From Nostoc sp. CHAB 5824 (GTDB lineage Bacteria > Cyanobacteriota > Cyanobacteriia > Cyanobacteriales > Nostocaceae), in contig NZ_JAIVFT010000002.1 of NCBI RefSeq assembly GCF_020829665.1, positions 186,001-250,000 of the forward strand: a DNA stretch of 64,000 bases, given 5' to 3'. This document shows positions 11,018 to 19,874 of the stretch, in pieces. The translations under genes were made by a program, and so were the position numbers. Within the stretch, counting starts at the first letter, position 1, and each line of letters starts with the position of its first letter. The notes under the pieces are model-generated. The model was not told where the DNA came from and ran no database searches. It worked only from the letters and a program-made list of their open reading frames with translations.

Positions 11018-13006
11018 ATGCTAGAACAAGGCACTATCAGTATTCATACTGATAACATTTTCCCGATCATTAAAAAGTCGCTTTACTCAGATCACCAAAT
11101 CTTCTTGCGGGAACTGGTATCCAACGCTGTAGACGCTATTCAAAAGCTGAAAATGGTATCCCGCGCCGGGGATTATGCTGGAGACATCGGCGAACCAGAA
11201 ATTGAAATTGCCATTGACAAAGATAACAAAACCCTATCCATCTCCGATAACGGTATCGGGATGACCGCAGAAGAAGTTAAGAAATATATCAATCAGGTTG
11301 CCTTCTCTAGTGCTGAAGAATTTATTCATAAGTATGAAGGCAAATCAGATCAACCGATTATTGGGCACTTCGGTCTTGGTTTCTACTCTTCCTTCATGGT
11401 GGCGCAAAAGGTAGAAATTGATACCCTCTCATATCAAGAAGGGGCGCAGGCGGTTCACTGGACTTGTGATGGTTCCCCAGCTTTTACCCTAGAAGATTCT
11501 CCCCGGACAACTCGCGGCACTACAATTACTCTCAGCCTGGAAGGAGAAGAGGAGGAATTTCTAGAGTCGGCACGGATTAAGAATCTTGTCAAGACCTACT
11601 GCGATTTCTTGCCAGTACCAATAAAACTAGACGGTGAGGTAGTAAATAAGCAAAAAGCACCGTGGCGAGAGTCTCCGAGTAATCTGAGTCAAGAAGATTA
11701 TTTAGAGTTTTATCGCTACCTGTATCCTTTTCAGGAAGAGCCGCTGTTGTGGGTACATTTAAATACTGATTATCCTTTTATCATCAACGGGATTCTGTAT
11801 TTCCCCAAAATGAGACCGGATGTAGATGTTACGAAAGGGCAAATCAAGCTATTTTGCAATCAAGTTTTTGTTAGCGACAACTGCGAAGAAATTATCCCGC
11901 AATTTCTGATGCCAATGCGGGGTGTGATTGATAGCACCGATATTCCCCTGAACGTATCGCGCAGTGCTTTGCAAGGCGATCGCACCGTGCGGAGAATTGG
12001 TGATTACATTGCCAAAAAAGTAGGCGATCGCCTCAAAGAACTTTTCCGCGACAACCGTGAACAATACATTAGCGCCTGGAAGGATCTTGGTACTTTTGTA
12101 AAATTCGGGGTTCTCAACGACGAGAAATTCAAAAAGCAAATCGAAGATATCATCGTCTTCCGCACCACTGCCAAGCTGACAGAAAAAGTTGCTACTGAAA
12201 CTCCAGTGGTTGAAGTCCAGTCTTCAGACGGGGATGCTTGGCAAGATGTCACTCCCTCACCTAGTTCTGAGAACTCAACACCCGGCGCTCCTTACACCAC
12301 ACTGAAAGAGTACTTAGAACGCAACAAAGAACGCCACGAAAACCGAGTTTTCTACAGCACCGATGAAGCAACCCAAGCTACCTATATAGAACTGCACAAA
12401 AATCAAGGTTTGGAAGTTCTGTTTATGGACTCCTTCATTGATACTCACTTTATCAATTTCCTTGAGCGGGAATATCAAGATGTTAAGTTTACACGGGTGG
12501 ACTCAGACTTAGATAATACCCTGCTAGAACAAGACAAAGCTAAGGAAATTGTTGATCCCAAGACAAATAAAACTCGGAGTGAGAGCATTAAAGAGTTATT
12601 TGAGAAATCTCTCAACAAACCCAAACTTAACATCCGCACCGAAGCTTTGAAATCAGACGATCCTCAAGGTACACCACCTGCGATCGTTCTTCTACCAGAG
12701 ATTCTCCGTCGCCTGCGAGAAATGAACGCCATGATGCAGCAGCAGACAGCAGAATTTCCCGAAGACCACATTTTGCTGGTGAATACTGCTCACCCGTTGA
12801 TTCAAAATCTGGCAAATCTTAACCAAGGTAGTATTATTCAAGGTGACGGTCAATCGTCTACAGATCAGTTAGTGAACTTGATTTGCCAACATGTCTACGA
12901 TTTAGCGCTGATGTCTCAGAAAGGCTTTGACGCTGAGGGAATGAAATCATTCGTCGAGCGATCGAATGAGGTACTTACCAAACTTACGGAACAAGCTAGT
13001 AAATAA
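11018..13006 (+). CDS. htpG: Chaperone protein HtpG (Hsp90)
   Basis: Dimeric ATP-dependent chaperone, important in cyanobacteria for heat, light and oxidative stress. The 662 residues start LEQGTISIHTDNIFPIIKKSL. The GHKL ATPase site is complete (ELVSNAVDAI, DNGIGM near residue 80, and GHFGLGFYSSFMV), followed by the middle domain with NVSRSALQ and the C-terminal dimerisation domain. About 240 bp of non-coding DNA lie upstream. No CIRCE operator (TTAGCACTC inverted repeat) was found there. The TAA stop lies inside the end of a mobile-looking repeat starting at 13004. Confidence 0.97.
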   Translation: MLEQGTISIHTDNIFPIIKKSLYSDHQIFLRELVSNAVDAIQKLKMVSRAGDYAGDIGEPEIEIAIDKDNKTLSISDNGIGMTAEEVKKYINQVAFSSAEEFIHKYEGKSDQPIIGHFGLGFYSSFMVAQKVEIDTLSYQEGAQAVHWTCDGSPAFTLEDSPRTTRGTTITLSLEGEEEEFLESARIKNLVKTYCDFLPVPIKLDGEVVNKQKAPWRESPSNLSQEDYLEFYRYLYPFQEEPLLWVHLNTDYPFIINGILYFPKMRPDVDVTKGQIKLFCNQVFVSDNCEEIIPQFLMPMRGVIDSTDIPLNVSRSALQGDRTVRRIGDYIAKKVGDRLKELFRDNREQYISAWKDLGTFVKFGVLNDEKFKKQIEDIIVFRTTAKLTEKVATETPVVEVQSSDGDAWQDVTPSPSSENSTPGAPYTTLKEYLERNKERHENRVFYSTDEATQATYIELHKNQGLEVLFMDSFIDTHFINFLEREYQDVKFTRVDSDLDNTLLEQDKAKEIVDPKTNKTRSESIKELFEKSLNKPKLNIRTEALKSDDPQGTPPAIVLLPEILRRLREMNAMMQQQTAEFPEDHILLVNTAHPLIQNLANLNQGSIIQGDGQSSTDQLVNLICQHVYDLALMSQKGFDAEGMKSFVERSNEVLTKLTEQASK

Positions 13007-13123
13007 GTTGTCGCCCATCTAACTTGCACATTTTTTTGTGTTAACTGCTGACTGTTGACTGTTAACTGTCAGCAGTCACCAAACCTCATGAGTTATTGTG
13101 TAATTTAAAGGCGTAATAGCTTA
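13004..13123 (-). repeat. TAAGCT-ended composite element, copy 1 (type A, degenerate)
   Basis: Bounded by TAAGTTGTCGCC on the left and GCGTAATAGCTTA on the right, imperfect inverted ends shared with seven other copies. The core holds GTTAACTG/CTGACTGTTGA heptamer-like units. Its left end supplies the htpG stop codon. It is inverted relative to the copies at 27334, 36329 and 52114. Confidence 0.75.
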
Positions 13124-13312
13124 GTGGTGAGTGCTGTTAACAGTAGCGGGGCGTTGAGCCAGTACTGAGTCAGGAATATAGACGTGATGAACCGCGTCTG
13201 TACAAAAGTTAGAAGTTATTTCTCCCCCTGCTCACATCTCCTTTCTTACTTCTGTTGCCTAAGACCTAAAATGGAAAGGCTGTATTAAAACAATAATCTG
13301 GAGATACTCGCT

Positions 13313-13549
13313 ATGTCCCGTCGCTGTGAACTAACTGGTAAGAAGGCAAATAACGCTTTTGCTGTTTCCCACTCCCACCGTCGTACTAAACGCCTTCAGC
13401 ACGCTAATCTGCAAAGCAAGCGTGTTTGGTGGGAAGGCGGAAATCGCTGGGTGAAGTTAAAGTTGTCTACCAAAGCAATCAAAACCCTACAAATTAATGG
13501 GTTAGAAGCAATGGCAAAAGAAGCTGGTATTAACCTGAATCATTACTAA
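13313..13549 (+). CDS. rpmB: 50S ribosomal protein L28
   Basis: A 78-residue basic ribosomal protein with the family start [27 protein letters not shown] and a conserved NLQSKRVWW segment. A GGAGATA ribosome-binding site lies about ten bases before the ATG at 13313. It is transcribed alone, as is common in cyanobacteria, and is followed 57 bp later by a perfect 24 bp palindrome. Confidence 0.97.
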   Translation: MSRRCELTGKKANNAFAVSHSHRRTKRLQHANLQSKRVWWEGGNRWVKLKLSTKAIKTLQINGLEAMAKEAGINLNHY

Positions 13550-13606
13550 GTAATGTAGATTTTATAACCTGAAACTTTCGTAAGGTGAAATACAGGTGAT
13601 TCGTAA

Positions 13607-13630
13607 GGGCGCACAGCTAGCTGTGCGCCC
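13607..13630. repeat. Perfect 24 bp palindrome after rpmB
   Basis: GGGCGCACAGCT is followed directly by its reverse complement, with one more A/T pair outside. There is no T-run after it, so it may be a dispersed palindromic repeat that doubles as an mRNA 3' end. Confidence 0.75.
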
Positions 13631-13790
13631 TACATCTTGAGTAGTAGGCTTTCTAATATTTTGAATACTGATGGCAGCAAGAGAGAAATATGTAATTTTA
13701 TTTTTCAGAACTAAAGTTAGGTGGCTTTGTACGCAAAATTAATTACGAATTACGTTAGCGCAGCGTAAAGCCTTCTCTTTTCTTTCAGAG

Positions 13791-13939
13791 ACGCTAACGC
13801 GTAGCTTGCTTCCACGAAGTGGTACGAGAGGCTTGTCTGCGACACGCTACGCATAGCTTGCTTCTCCGTAGGAGTACGCCAACGGCATGGCAACTCTTAG
13901 AGACGCTACCGCGCAGCTTGCTTCCCCGTAGGGGTACGC
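13791..13939. repeat. Three tandem hairpin repeats with compensatory stem changes
   Basis: Units begin near 13791, 13842 and 13902 and share GCTA(A/C)(C)GCG(T/C)AGCTTGCTT followed by a hairpin. The stems are CCAC-GAA-GTGG (13812-13822), CTCC-GTA-GGAG (13864-13874) and CCCC-GTA-GGGG (13924-13934). Stem bases change in pairs, so the fold is conserved. A fourth copy, inverted, is at 2523-2548. They fill most of the 428 bp between rpmB and the Uma2 gene. An 88-codon frame across them was not accepted as a gene. Confidence 0.75.
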
Positions 13940-13977
13940 TTAGAGCGAGTTCTCGAGCGTCATTACGAATTACTCAG

Positions 13978-14631
13978 TCATTGCTGTTGTATCTGGTTTT
14001 TTACCCAAAGGCGAAAAGCCTTGAGCGTTGCATTTCTGCCTGCTGTTGTACTTTGCTCCAGATATTTGGGAATCGTTTCAATTAGTGGAAATAAAGGAAA
14101 ATTTAGGCTTTGCTGAGACTCTACATAATGCCCATGTTGCAGAATATTAATTTGTAAATTTCCTTTATTAAAACGCCAAAGCTCAGGTACTTTTAAACCT
14201 TCATAGATATTGGGATGAGTACGAGAAGTAATATCAATCTCTAGAGCTAAATCTGGAGGGGGGTCTACTGTTAAATCTAGTCGCTTCTTGCCACGAATCT
14301 TGGATTCATTTTTTATATAGAAACATTGGTCAGGTTCTATACTTTGAGCCATTGCTTGGTTTTTGAAAGTGGTAGAACCAAGACATCTAAACTCAATATC
14401 TAATTCTTCCAAAAGCGCTTTGACTAAATCGCTAATAATTTCTTTATCGTCTTCATGTTCTGGCAGTGGTGCCATAATCTCCAGTATTCCTCTGTCATAA
14501 GCAATTCGTGCAGTACGGTGTTCCCCTAAATCCTCTAGAATTGTTTCTAATTCCTGCCAGGTTACATCTCGCAGTAACACTCTTTGTCCTGGTGGAACAT
14601 GGATGCGCTTTAATTCCAACAACATCTCCAC
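13978..14631 (-). CDS. Uma2 family (DUF820) endonuclease-like protein
   Basis: A 217-residue protein of the PD-(D/E)XK-fold family that is strongly expanded in filamentous cyanobacteria and whose cellular role is not established. The core reads PPPDLALEIDITSRT with a downstream YEGLKVPELWRF, matching the family pattern PDLxxEIxSxS then YxxxGVxEyW. The acidic residue in GILEIMAP would come first in the active site. MEMLLELKRIHVPPGQRVLL is a standard start. It is transcribed towards the repeat cluster behind rpmB. Confidence 0.85.
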   Translation of the reverse strand: MEMLLELKRIHVPPGQRVLLRDVTWQELETILEDLGEHRTARIAYDRGILEIMAPLPEHEDDKEIISDLVKALLEELDIEFRCLGSTTFKNQAMAQSIEPDQCFYIKNESKIRGKKRLDLTVDPPPDLALEIDITSRTHPNIYEGLKVPELWRFNKGNLQINILQHGHYVESQQSLNFPLFPLIETIPKYLEQSTTAGRNATLKAFRLWVKNQIQQQ

Positions 14632-14822
14632 TCCGAGTAGTTAAAACCTAAATTTAGCTTACTTTAGTTAACTAATGCGCTGCGACAATTTTTGACTGCT
14701 TTATCACTAGAATTGTCGGATGGTTGGACACGCAGCAGCTTGTTATCGGATCTCGCCTGCTTAAAAACCCCTTTATTGAAGTGTATGGGGCGATCGCTCA
14801 AAAGAAAAGTGTAGTTTAAGGA

Positions 14823-14849
14823 AAAACCTCTGGAATTTCCAGAGGTTTT
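14823..14849 (-). terminator. Terminator-like hairpin after the M16 peptidase pair
   Basis: Perfect 13-base arms AAAACCTCTGGAA/TTCCAGAGGTTTT around a single T. Read on the minus strand the right arm runs into five T residues, so it probably ends the peptidase transcript. Confidence 0.7.
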
Positions 14850-14934
14850 AGTTCCTGATTTAGTTTCTACTGGTTACTACAATTTGTCCTTAGTCATTTC
14901 CCGATAATGAAGGAAATTATTTGATTTGAGTAGT

Positions 14935-15069
14935 TCAGCTGATGCGCGTCTTAAAGTATATAAACACTCTATTGGGTCGTTAACTGTTGACTGTTGACTG
15001 TTGACGGGTTTTCAGTCATCAGTCATCAGTTATCAGGTAATATGTACAAATTAAATGCGTAACAGCTTA
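14935..15069 (+). repeat. TAAGCT-ended composite element, copy 2 (type B)
   Basis: Starts CAGCTGATGCGCGTC, contains GTTGACT heptamers (three) and then CAGTCAT heptamers, and ends ATGCGTAACAGCTTA. Near-identical to the copies at 20085 and, inverted, 41271. Confidence 0.8.
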
Positions 15070-15105
15070 GTCAAGTACTCATAACTAAACGCTGATTACC
15101 AGGGA

Positions 15106-16590
15106 TTAATTCTTCGCCTGTGGCTGCGAACCAGGAATTGTTACATCTATTGGTGTCACCTGTGCTGCTAGCTGCGTCAGTGGCGGTTGAATAGCGGTTT
15201 GATTCCCCACTACTAGAGTCACAAGCTTTTCTGGCTTGAGGTATTCTCGTGCTACCCGTTGCACATCAGCGGCTGTGGTGGTGGCGACAGCTTTTTGATA
15301 GCGAAAGAGAAAATCAGCAGGATAGCCGTAATATTCGTATCGCATCAATCGTGATAAGGTTTGGTTTGGATCTTGAAAGTTGAATACGAAGGAGTTGAGT
15401 GTAGACTCTTTGGCAAAAGCCAGTTCTTTTGCGGTTACTCTTTGAGTTTGGATACGCTTGATTTGATCTTGTAAGGCTTTGACAAACTGCACGGTAGCAT
15501 TTGATCGCGTTTGCCCACCAGCAATAAACATGCCAGGATAGTCGTAGCGAGGACTCCACTCACCATAAACAGAGTAAGCTAAACCTTGACGCGATCGCAC
15601 ATCATTAAATAAGCGTCCACCAAATCCATTTAAAACCCCATTCAATACATCCAGCACCGCATAATCGGGATTGTCAAGTCGTCCGCCTAAATGTCCCAGA
15701 AGCACGCTACTTTGAGTCAGTTGTGGCTGATTTACAAAAAAGACTCCGCCTGTATTGGCTGGCGAAACATTTGGTAACTTGGGTTTAGCAATAGCTGGGT
15801 TGCGGTTCCAGTCACCAAAGTTAGCTTGAATGAGCGATCGCATTTTCTTGGAGTCAAAATCCCCCACAATCCCCAAAATCATATTATTGGGGTGGAAATA
15901 TTGCCGATAAAACTTGAGCAAATCCTCACGCTCAACCCGATCCACCGTTGCATACTCTATCGTGCGAGCATAGGGACTATCTTTGCCATAGATCAATTTC
16001 TTAAATTCTCGAATAGCAATACTATCTGGATCGTCATTGCGACGAGCAATGCCACCTTTGGCTTGTGTCTTAGCTAAGTCTAGCTTTTCTTGAGCAAATA
16101 CTGGCGATCGCAGCACCTGGGCAAACAGCCCAAACACCGTTTCTAAATCTTCACTGAGTGCGTCAAAGCTAGCACTACCAGAAGCTTCACCAATACTGGT
16201 TTCCACAGATGCCGCCCGTTGTTCCAACATCTCGTTGAGTTCATCAGGTGAATGCTTCTTAGTTCCCCCAGTTCGCATTACCGCGCCTGTAAAACCAGCT
16301 AAACCAACTTTCTGTTGTGGTTCCAAGCGATTTCCAGTCCGCACAAACGCCGTCCCATTCACCAACGGTAACTCGTGATCCTCCATTAAATAGACTACTA
16401 AACCGTTTTGGAGAACAAACCGCTCATACTTGGGTAACTTGATCTTAGGCAGCGGTGGCAACTGCAACTCTGTGTAATGCTTTGCTTGTGCCGTCGCTGC
16501 CAAAGAAAAGTTACAACTTAAAAGTAAACACGCAAAAACAGCAACCAAGGCATAAATAAACCCCTTCCCATTTTGAATCTTGAACACCAT
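15106..16590 (-). CDS. M16 family peptidase-like protein, non-catalytic subunit
   Basis: 494 residues from the ATG at 16590; an ATG eleven codons upstream lies in a repeat-rich stretch and is less likely. A signal peptide is visible (ALVAVFACLLLSC then SLAATAQA), so it acts in the periplasm or at the envelope. Both M16 domains are present, but the zinc site is lost: the position of HxxEH reads GLAGFTGAV. The C-terminal domain keeps the R/Y-type segment (GLAYSVYGEW). It follows the catalytic paralogue by about 180 bp on the same strand. Known bacterial M16B enzymes work as active/inactive heterodimers, which fits this pair. Confidence 0.88.
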   Translation of the reverse strand: MVFKIQNGKGFIYALVAVFACLLLSCNFSLAATAQAKHYTELQLPPLPKIKLPKYERFVLQNGLVVYLMEDHELPLVNGTAFVRTGNRLEPQQKVGLAGFTGAVMRTGGTKKHSPDELNEMLEQRAASVETSIGEASGSASFDALSEDLETVFGLFAQVLRSPVFAQEKLDLAKTQAKGGIARRNDDPDSIAIREFKKLIYGKDSPYARTIEYATVDRVEREDLLKFYRQYFHPNNMILGIVGDFDSKKMRSLIQANFGDWNRNPAIAKPKLPNVSPANTGGVFFVNQPQLTQSSVLLGHLGGRLDNPDYAVLDVLNGVLNGFGGRLFNDVRSRQGLAYSVYGEWSPRYDYPGMFIAGGQTRSNATVQFVKALQDQIKRIQTQRVTAKELAFAKESTLNSFVFNFQDPNQTLSRLMRYEYYGYPADFLFRYQKAVATTTAADVQRVAREYLKPEKLVTLVVGNQTAIQPPLTQLAAQVTPIDVTIPGSQPQAKN

Positions 16591-16623
16591 CCGCCTTTTA
16601 CCCTTCACTTTATACCTCTGCAT

Positions 16624-16766
16624 ATTTCTCTACCTTTGCTTCCTAGCCTTCGGGAAGCCACTTCGTGTCTATGCGCCCTTTGCGGTAGCCTACGGCAAGC
16701 CGCTTCTCTACGAGAGGCTTCTCTTTTAGAGACGCTAACGCGAACGCCAATGCGTCTACATTTCTC
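16624..16766. repeat. Palindromic repeats between the two M16 genes
   Basis: The short gap is almost all repeat: CGGTAGCCTACGGCAAGCCGC and GCTTCTCTACGAGAGGC form small hairpins, followed by TTAGAGACGCTAACGCG. The same words occur near 2540 and 13790. They may modulate the ratio of the two subunits by forming mRNA structure. Confidence 0.65.
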
Positions 16767-18422
16767 TTAAGCTTCTTTCGACAACAACTTACCAATCGTG
16801 CGATTTTCTGGCGTAAACGTTTCCTTTGCCACACGCACAATATCAGCCGTCGTCACCGCTGCAATATCATCCAACTGCTTAAACAAATTCCGCCAAGAGC
16901 CAGTTTTTACCTCATATTCCAACAATTGTTGAGCCATCCCCATATTGGAATCGAGGGTACGTAACAAACTCGCTCGTGCTTGGGTTTTCACCCGTTCCAA
17001 ATCAACCGTCGCTACAGGCTCAGTTTTTAATTTGTCAATTTCTTGGCGCAAAGCCACCGCCAACTCATCAACCGTATGGCCAGGAGCCGTGAGAGCATAG
17101 AATAACATGACATTTGGGTACTTATCTCCAGGAAATCCGCTAAAACCTTGGGCATTTAGCGCCAAACGCTGTTTTTCTACCAAAGACTTATACAACCGCG
17201 ACGTGCGCCCATCACTTAATAAACTGCCAATGATTTCATAGACTGCATTATCTGGATGGGTAATTGCCGGCCGATGATAACCTTCTAAATACCAGGGTTG
17301 AGAAGGTAGTTGTAAAGTAACTTCCCGTGTTTGTTGTTGTGGCGGTTCCACTGGGATTTTTTCAACAGCTTTGGTTTTTGCCGGATAGCGTCCAAAATAA
17401 GTTTGCGCCAGTTTTTTTACCTCAGCCGGGTTAACATCTCCGACAATGGCGATCGCTAAATTACTTGGTACGTAATGAGTATCAAAAAACTTTTGCACAT
17501 CTTCTGGTGTCAGATTACGAATATCTTCGTCATAACCAATCACCGGACGCCTGTATGGATGCACTTTGTAAGCAGTATCAATAAATTTCTCCACCATTAA
17601 TCCAATAGGTGAATTCTCCACCCGCATCCGTCGTTCTTCTAAAATGACATCTTTCTCTTTATAAAATTCACGACGAATTACAGGATCGAGAAATCGTTCC
17701 GACTCCAGCGACATCCAAAGTTCCAGCTTATTGGCAGGAAAGCTGTACAAATAACGGGTAGCTTCAGTTGAAGTATTGGCATTTAAACCCACGCCTCCCG
17801 CTTGTTCGACAATTTGTCCCAATTCGTTTTGCTTGACAAGCTTGGATGCTTGCAATTCCACTTGCTTAAACTCAGTTTCTAACCGAGCAACCTCATTTTT
17901 TTTGCCATCGGCTTTCGCTGTTTTAATTTGAGCATCCAAGCGCTCTAAGGCTTCTAATAGAGGTTTTTCTGCCTTGTAGTCTTGTGTACCAATCCGCGTC
18001 GTACCTTTAAACGCCAAATGTTCTAGAAAATGAGCTACACCAGTTTTACCATCTGGCTCATCTACACCACCGACATTCGCATAGGTAATAAAAGAAACCA
18101 CAGGCGCTTGATGTCGTTCTAAGACAATGAATTTTAGACCATTGTCGAGGCGAAATTCCGTTAACTGCTTGATTACTCGATTCAAATAAGGTTGGATCGA
18201 ACTTTGAACTGGTGGAGTTTGAATTTTCGTAGGTTGCAGCACTCTTTGGGGAGGAGGTGCCGTCTGAGTTTGAGCTAGAGCAATTTCTGGCAGCAATCCC
18301 CACCAGAAAACTATCAAAGCTAACAAAGTGACAAAAAACCGCCGCAATATGACAGATACTTTCTCTGACCAATTCAAAATCCCCAATCTAAAATCTAAAA
18401 TTGACCGACTCATCTGGTTCAT
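16767..18422 (-). CDS. M16 family zinc metallopeptidase, catalytic subunit
   Basis: 551-residue pitrilysin/processing-peptidase homologue with the inverted zinc motif HFLEH at 131-135 in GVAHFLEHLAFKGT and the distal glutamate in SLESERF. A membrane or signal segment lies at about 28-50 (ILRRFFVTLLALIVFWWGLLP, AxA site near ALAQ). A charged insert between 150 and 200 (KTAKADGKKNEVARLETE) is longer than in compact M16B enzymes. The first 20 residues translate repeat-like DNA, so the true start may be a downstream TTG. It probably degrades or processes exported peptides with the partner encoded next. Confidence 0.9.
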   Translation of the reverse strand: MNQMSRSILDFRLGILNWSEKVSVILRRFFVTLLALIVFWWGLLPEIALAQTQTAPPPQRVLQPTKIQTPPVQSSIQPYLNRVIKQLTEFRLDNGLKFIVLERHQAPVVSFITYANVGGVDEPDGKTGVAHFLEHLAFKGTTRIGTQDYKAEKPLLEALERLDAQIKTAKADGKKNEVARLETEFKQVELQASKLVKQNELGQIVEQAGGVGLNANTSTEATRYLYSFPANKLELWMSLESERFLDPVIRREFYKEKDVILEERRMRVENSPIGLMVEKFIDTAYKVHPYRRPVIGYDEDIRNLTPEDVQKFFDTHYVPSNLAIAIVGDVNPAEVKKLAQTYFGRYPAKTKAVEKIPVEPPQQQTREVTLQLPSQPWYLEGYHRPAITHPDNAVYEIIGSLLSDGRTSRLYKSLVEKQRLALNAQGFSGFPGDKYPNVMLFYALTAPGHTVDELAVALRQEIDKLKTEPVATVDLERVKTQARASLLRTLDSNMGMAQQLLEYEVKTGSWRNLFKQLDDIAAVTTADIVRVAKETFTPENRTIGKLLSKEA

Positions 18423-18572
18423 AAGCGAAAATTAAGATAAAGTTACACTACCTAAAAAACAAGATACTTAGCAAAAGGACGTTAATCTTGTATTAAGCTT
18501 ATTAGGCTTTTTGTACTTGACGTTAGACAATAATGCTACAAATCCTGTTCCGCAAATCTCACCATAACTGTT

Positions 18573-19187
18573 ATGCGAGTTTTTAATTCTTCCCCACCCT
18601 CAGAGGCTCAGACGCGTACCCGGATTTTACAGGCAGCACAACGATTGTTTGCCTCTCAGGGATTTGATGGCACTACCACCCGCGATTTAGCACAGGCGGC
18701 AGGTGTAGCTGAGGGCACTCTATTTCGTCATTTTCCTAATAAAAAAGCGATTTTGGTGGAAGTAGCGACGAGTGGATGGGTGGAGATTCTTACAGATTTG
18801 CTGACAGAATTGAGTGAAATGGGCAGCTATAAAGCCGTAGCTCAGGTGATGCGTCGCCGCATGTGGAACTTTCAAAAAAATGCCGATTTAATGCGCGTTT
18901 GTTTTATGGAGGTGCAGTTTCACCCCGACTTGCGCGATCGCATTCAATCAGAAGTCATTACCAAAATGACCGACGTGGGCGAAGCATTCTTCCAAACAGC
19001 GATGGATAAAGGTATTTATCGTCAAACGGACGCCAAGCTGGTAGCCAAAGTTTTTTTAGGAATGTTTGCGATCGCAGGTTTTTCTAATAATACCCTCATA
19101 GAACCTGACGCTTCCCCCCAACAAATGCAAGAAATGGCAGAAGGACTCGCCGATATCTTCCTTAATGGTGTTTTAGCTAAAGATTAG
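18573..19187 (+). CDS. TetR/AcrR family transcriptional regulator
   Basis: 204-residue dimeric DNA-binding repressor of the TetR fold. The N-terminal helix-turn-helix is clear: RILQAAQRLFASQGFDGTTT, DLAQAAGVAEGTLFRHF and the basic NKKAIL that follows. The C-terminal ligand domain has no recognisable specificity. It is divergent from the M16 peptidase operon with 150 bp between the starts, so it may control that operon or itself. No operator palindrome was identified with confidence. Confidence 0.92.
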   Translation: MRVFNSSPPSEAQTRTRILQAAQRLFASQGFDGTTTRDLAQAAGVAEGTLFRHFPNKKAILVEVATSGWVEILTDLLTELSEMGSYKAVAQVMRRRMWNFQKNADLMRVCFMEVQFHPDLRDRIQSEVITKMTDVGEAFFQTAMDKGIYRQTDAKLVAKVFLGMFAIAGFSNNTLIEPDASPQQMQEMAEGLADIFLNGVLAKD

Positions 19188-19250
19188 GGATTGGGTATTG
19201 GGCATTGGGTATTTCCCTTGTCCCCAGTCCCTAGTCCCCACTCCCCACTA
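19188..19250. repeat. Heptamer repeats (ATTGGGT and CCCCAGT types)
   Basis: GGGATTGGGTATTGGGCATTGGGTATT is followed by TCCCCAGTCCCTAGTCCCCACTCCCCAC, two complementary-type arrays between convergent stops. The second runs into the 3' end of the DUF4332 gene, whose stop lies in it. Confidence 0.7.
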
Positions 19251-19677
19251 TTTGCGCTTGCTGGCTCCACTGTTGTACTAATTCAATCGCTGGACACAAA
19301 TCTCGTCGCTGCATTGTTGCTACCTGCAAGCGCATAATTTGTTGGTGCAATCTGTGAGTGGGAGTCTGAGCCAACTGCGCCACAGAACCAATACCTGCGT
19401 GAAGCAATAAACCACAATATTGTATGCCTACACTGGGAATACGCGCCAAGTCAGCCAAAGCCATCCATTTATTTACATACTGAAGATGAATCTGTAGTTT
19501 ATTTGCTAACGCTAATCTTTTCTCTAAAGTTTTCCCTTGTTTGACTAGTGCTACTGTGCTATTAATCCCACAATTTTGCAGTTGAGATTGTTCGTCGTGG
19601 CTTAGTCCAGGTAATTGCTCAATTGGCCAGTCACGAGATGTGATAGGACTTCGATTATTTGTATTTTTAGCAGACAT
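19231..19677 (-). CDS. DUF4332 domain-containing protein
   Basis: 148 residues with tandem helix-hairpin-helix-like segments: LPGLSHDEQSQLQNCGI at about 23-39 and LARIPSVGIQYCGLLLHAGI at about 77-96. This is the pattern of DUF4332, related to the DNA-binding HhH of polymerases and recombination proteins. No enzymatic motif is present. The function is unknown; DNA or RNA contact is a guess from the fold. Convergent with the TetR gene. The last residues are encoded within heptamer-repeat DNA, so the C-terminus is probably variable. Confidence 0.75.
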   Translation of the reverse strand: MSAKNTNNRSPITSRDWPIEQLPGLSHDEQSQLQNCGINSTVALVKQGKTLEKRLALANKLQIHLQYVNKWMALADLARIPSVGIQYCGLLLHAGIGSVAQLAQTPTHRLHQQIMRLQVATMQRRDLCPAIELVQQWSQQAQIVGSGD

Positions 19678-19790
19678 TTTTGAAATTAAATATAAGCTTC
19701 TTTAAATATTATTGTCACAGTCGTGTCTTTGCAAAAGTAGGCTCTTACGGTTTATTTATATTGCTGCGCCATTTTAACCCAACCTCTTAC

Positions 19791-19874
19791 AATGCGATTG
19801 CATCGGCTTACAATGTGATTGTATCGGCTTACAATGCGATTGTGTCGGCTTACAATGCCATTGCATCGGCTTAC
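19791..19874 (+). repeat. Four tandem 21 bp repeats
   Basis: Four copies of AATGCGATTGCATCGGCTTAC with one to three changes each. Because 21 is a multiple of three, all copies read YNAIASA-like heptads in one plus-strand frame. The open frame may simply follow from the period. Confidence 0.85.

Larger units (their letters stand above)
14632..15105. other. Intergenic region with a terminator and a repeat element
   Basis: 474 bp between the Uma2 start and the M16 peptidase stop, both on the minus strand. It holds the hairpin at 14823-14849 and one composite element at 14935-15069. No open frame looks coding. Confidence 0.6.

Noticed and set aside
13819-14085. 88-codon plus-strand frame after rpmB
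   Set aside because: It runs through the tandem hairpin repeats and into the antisense of the Uma2 gene; the residues simply translate the repeats.
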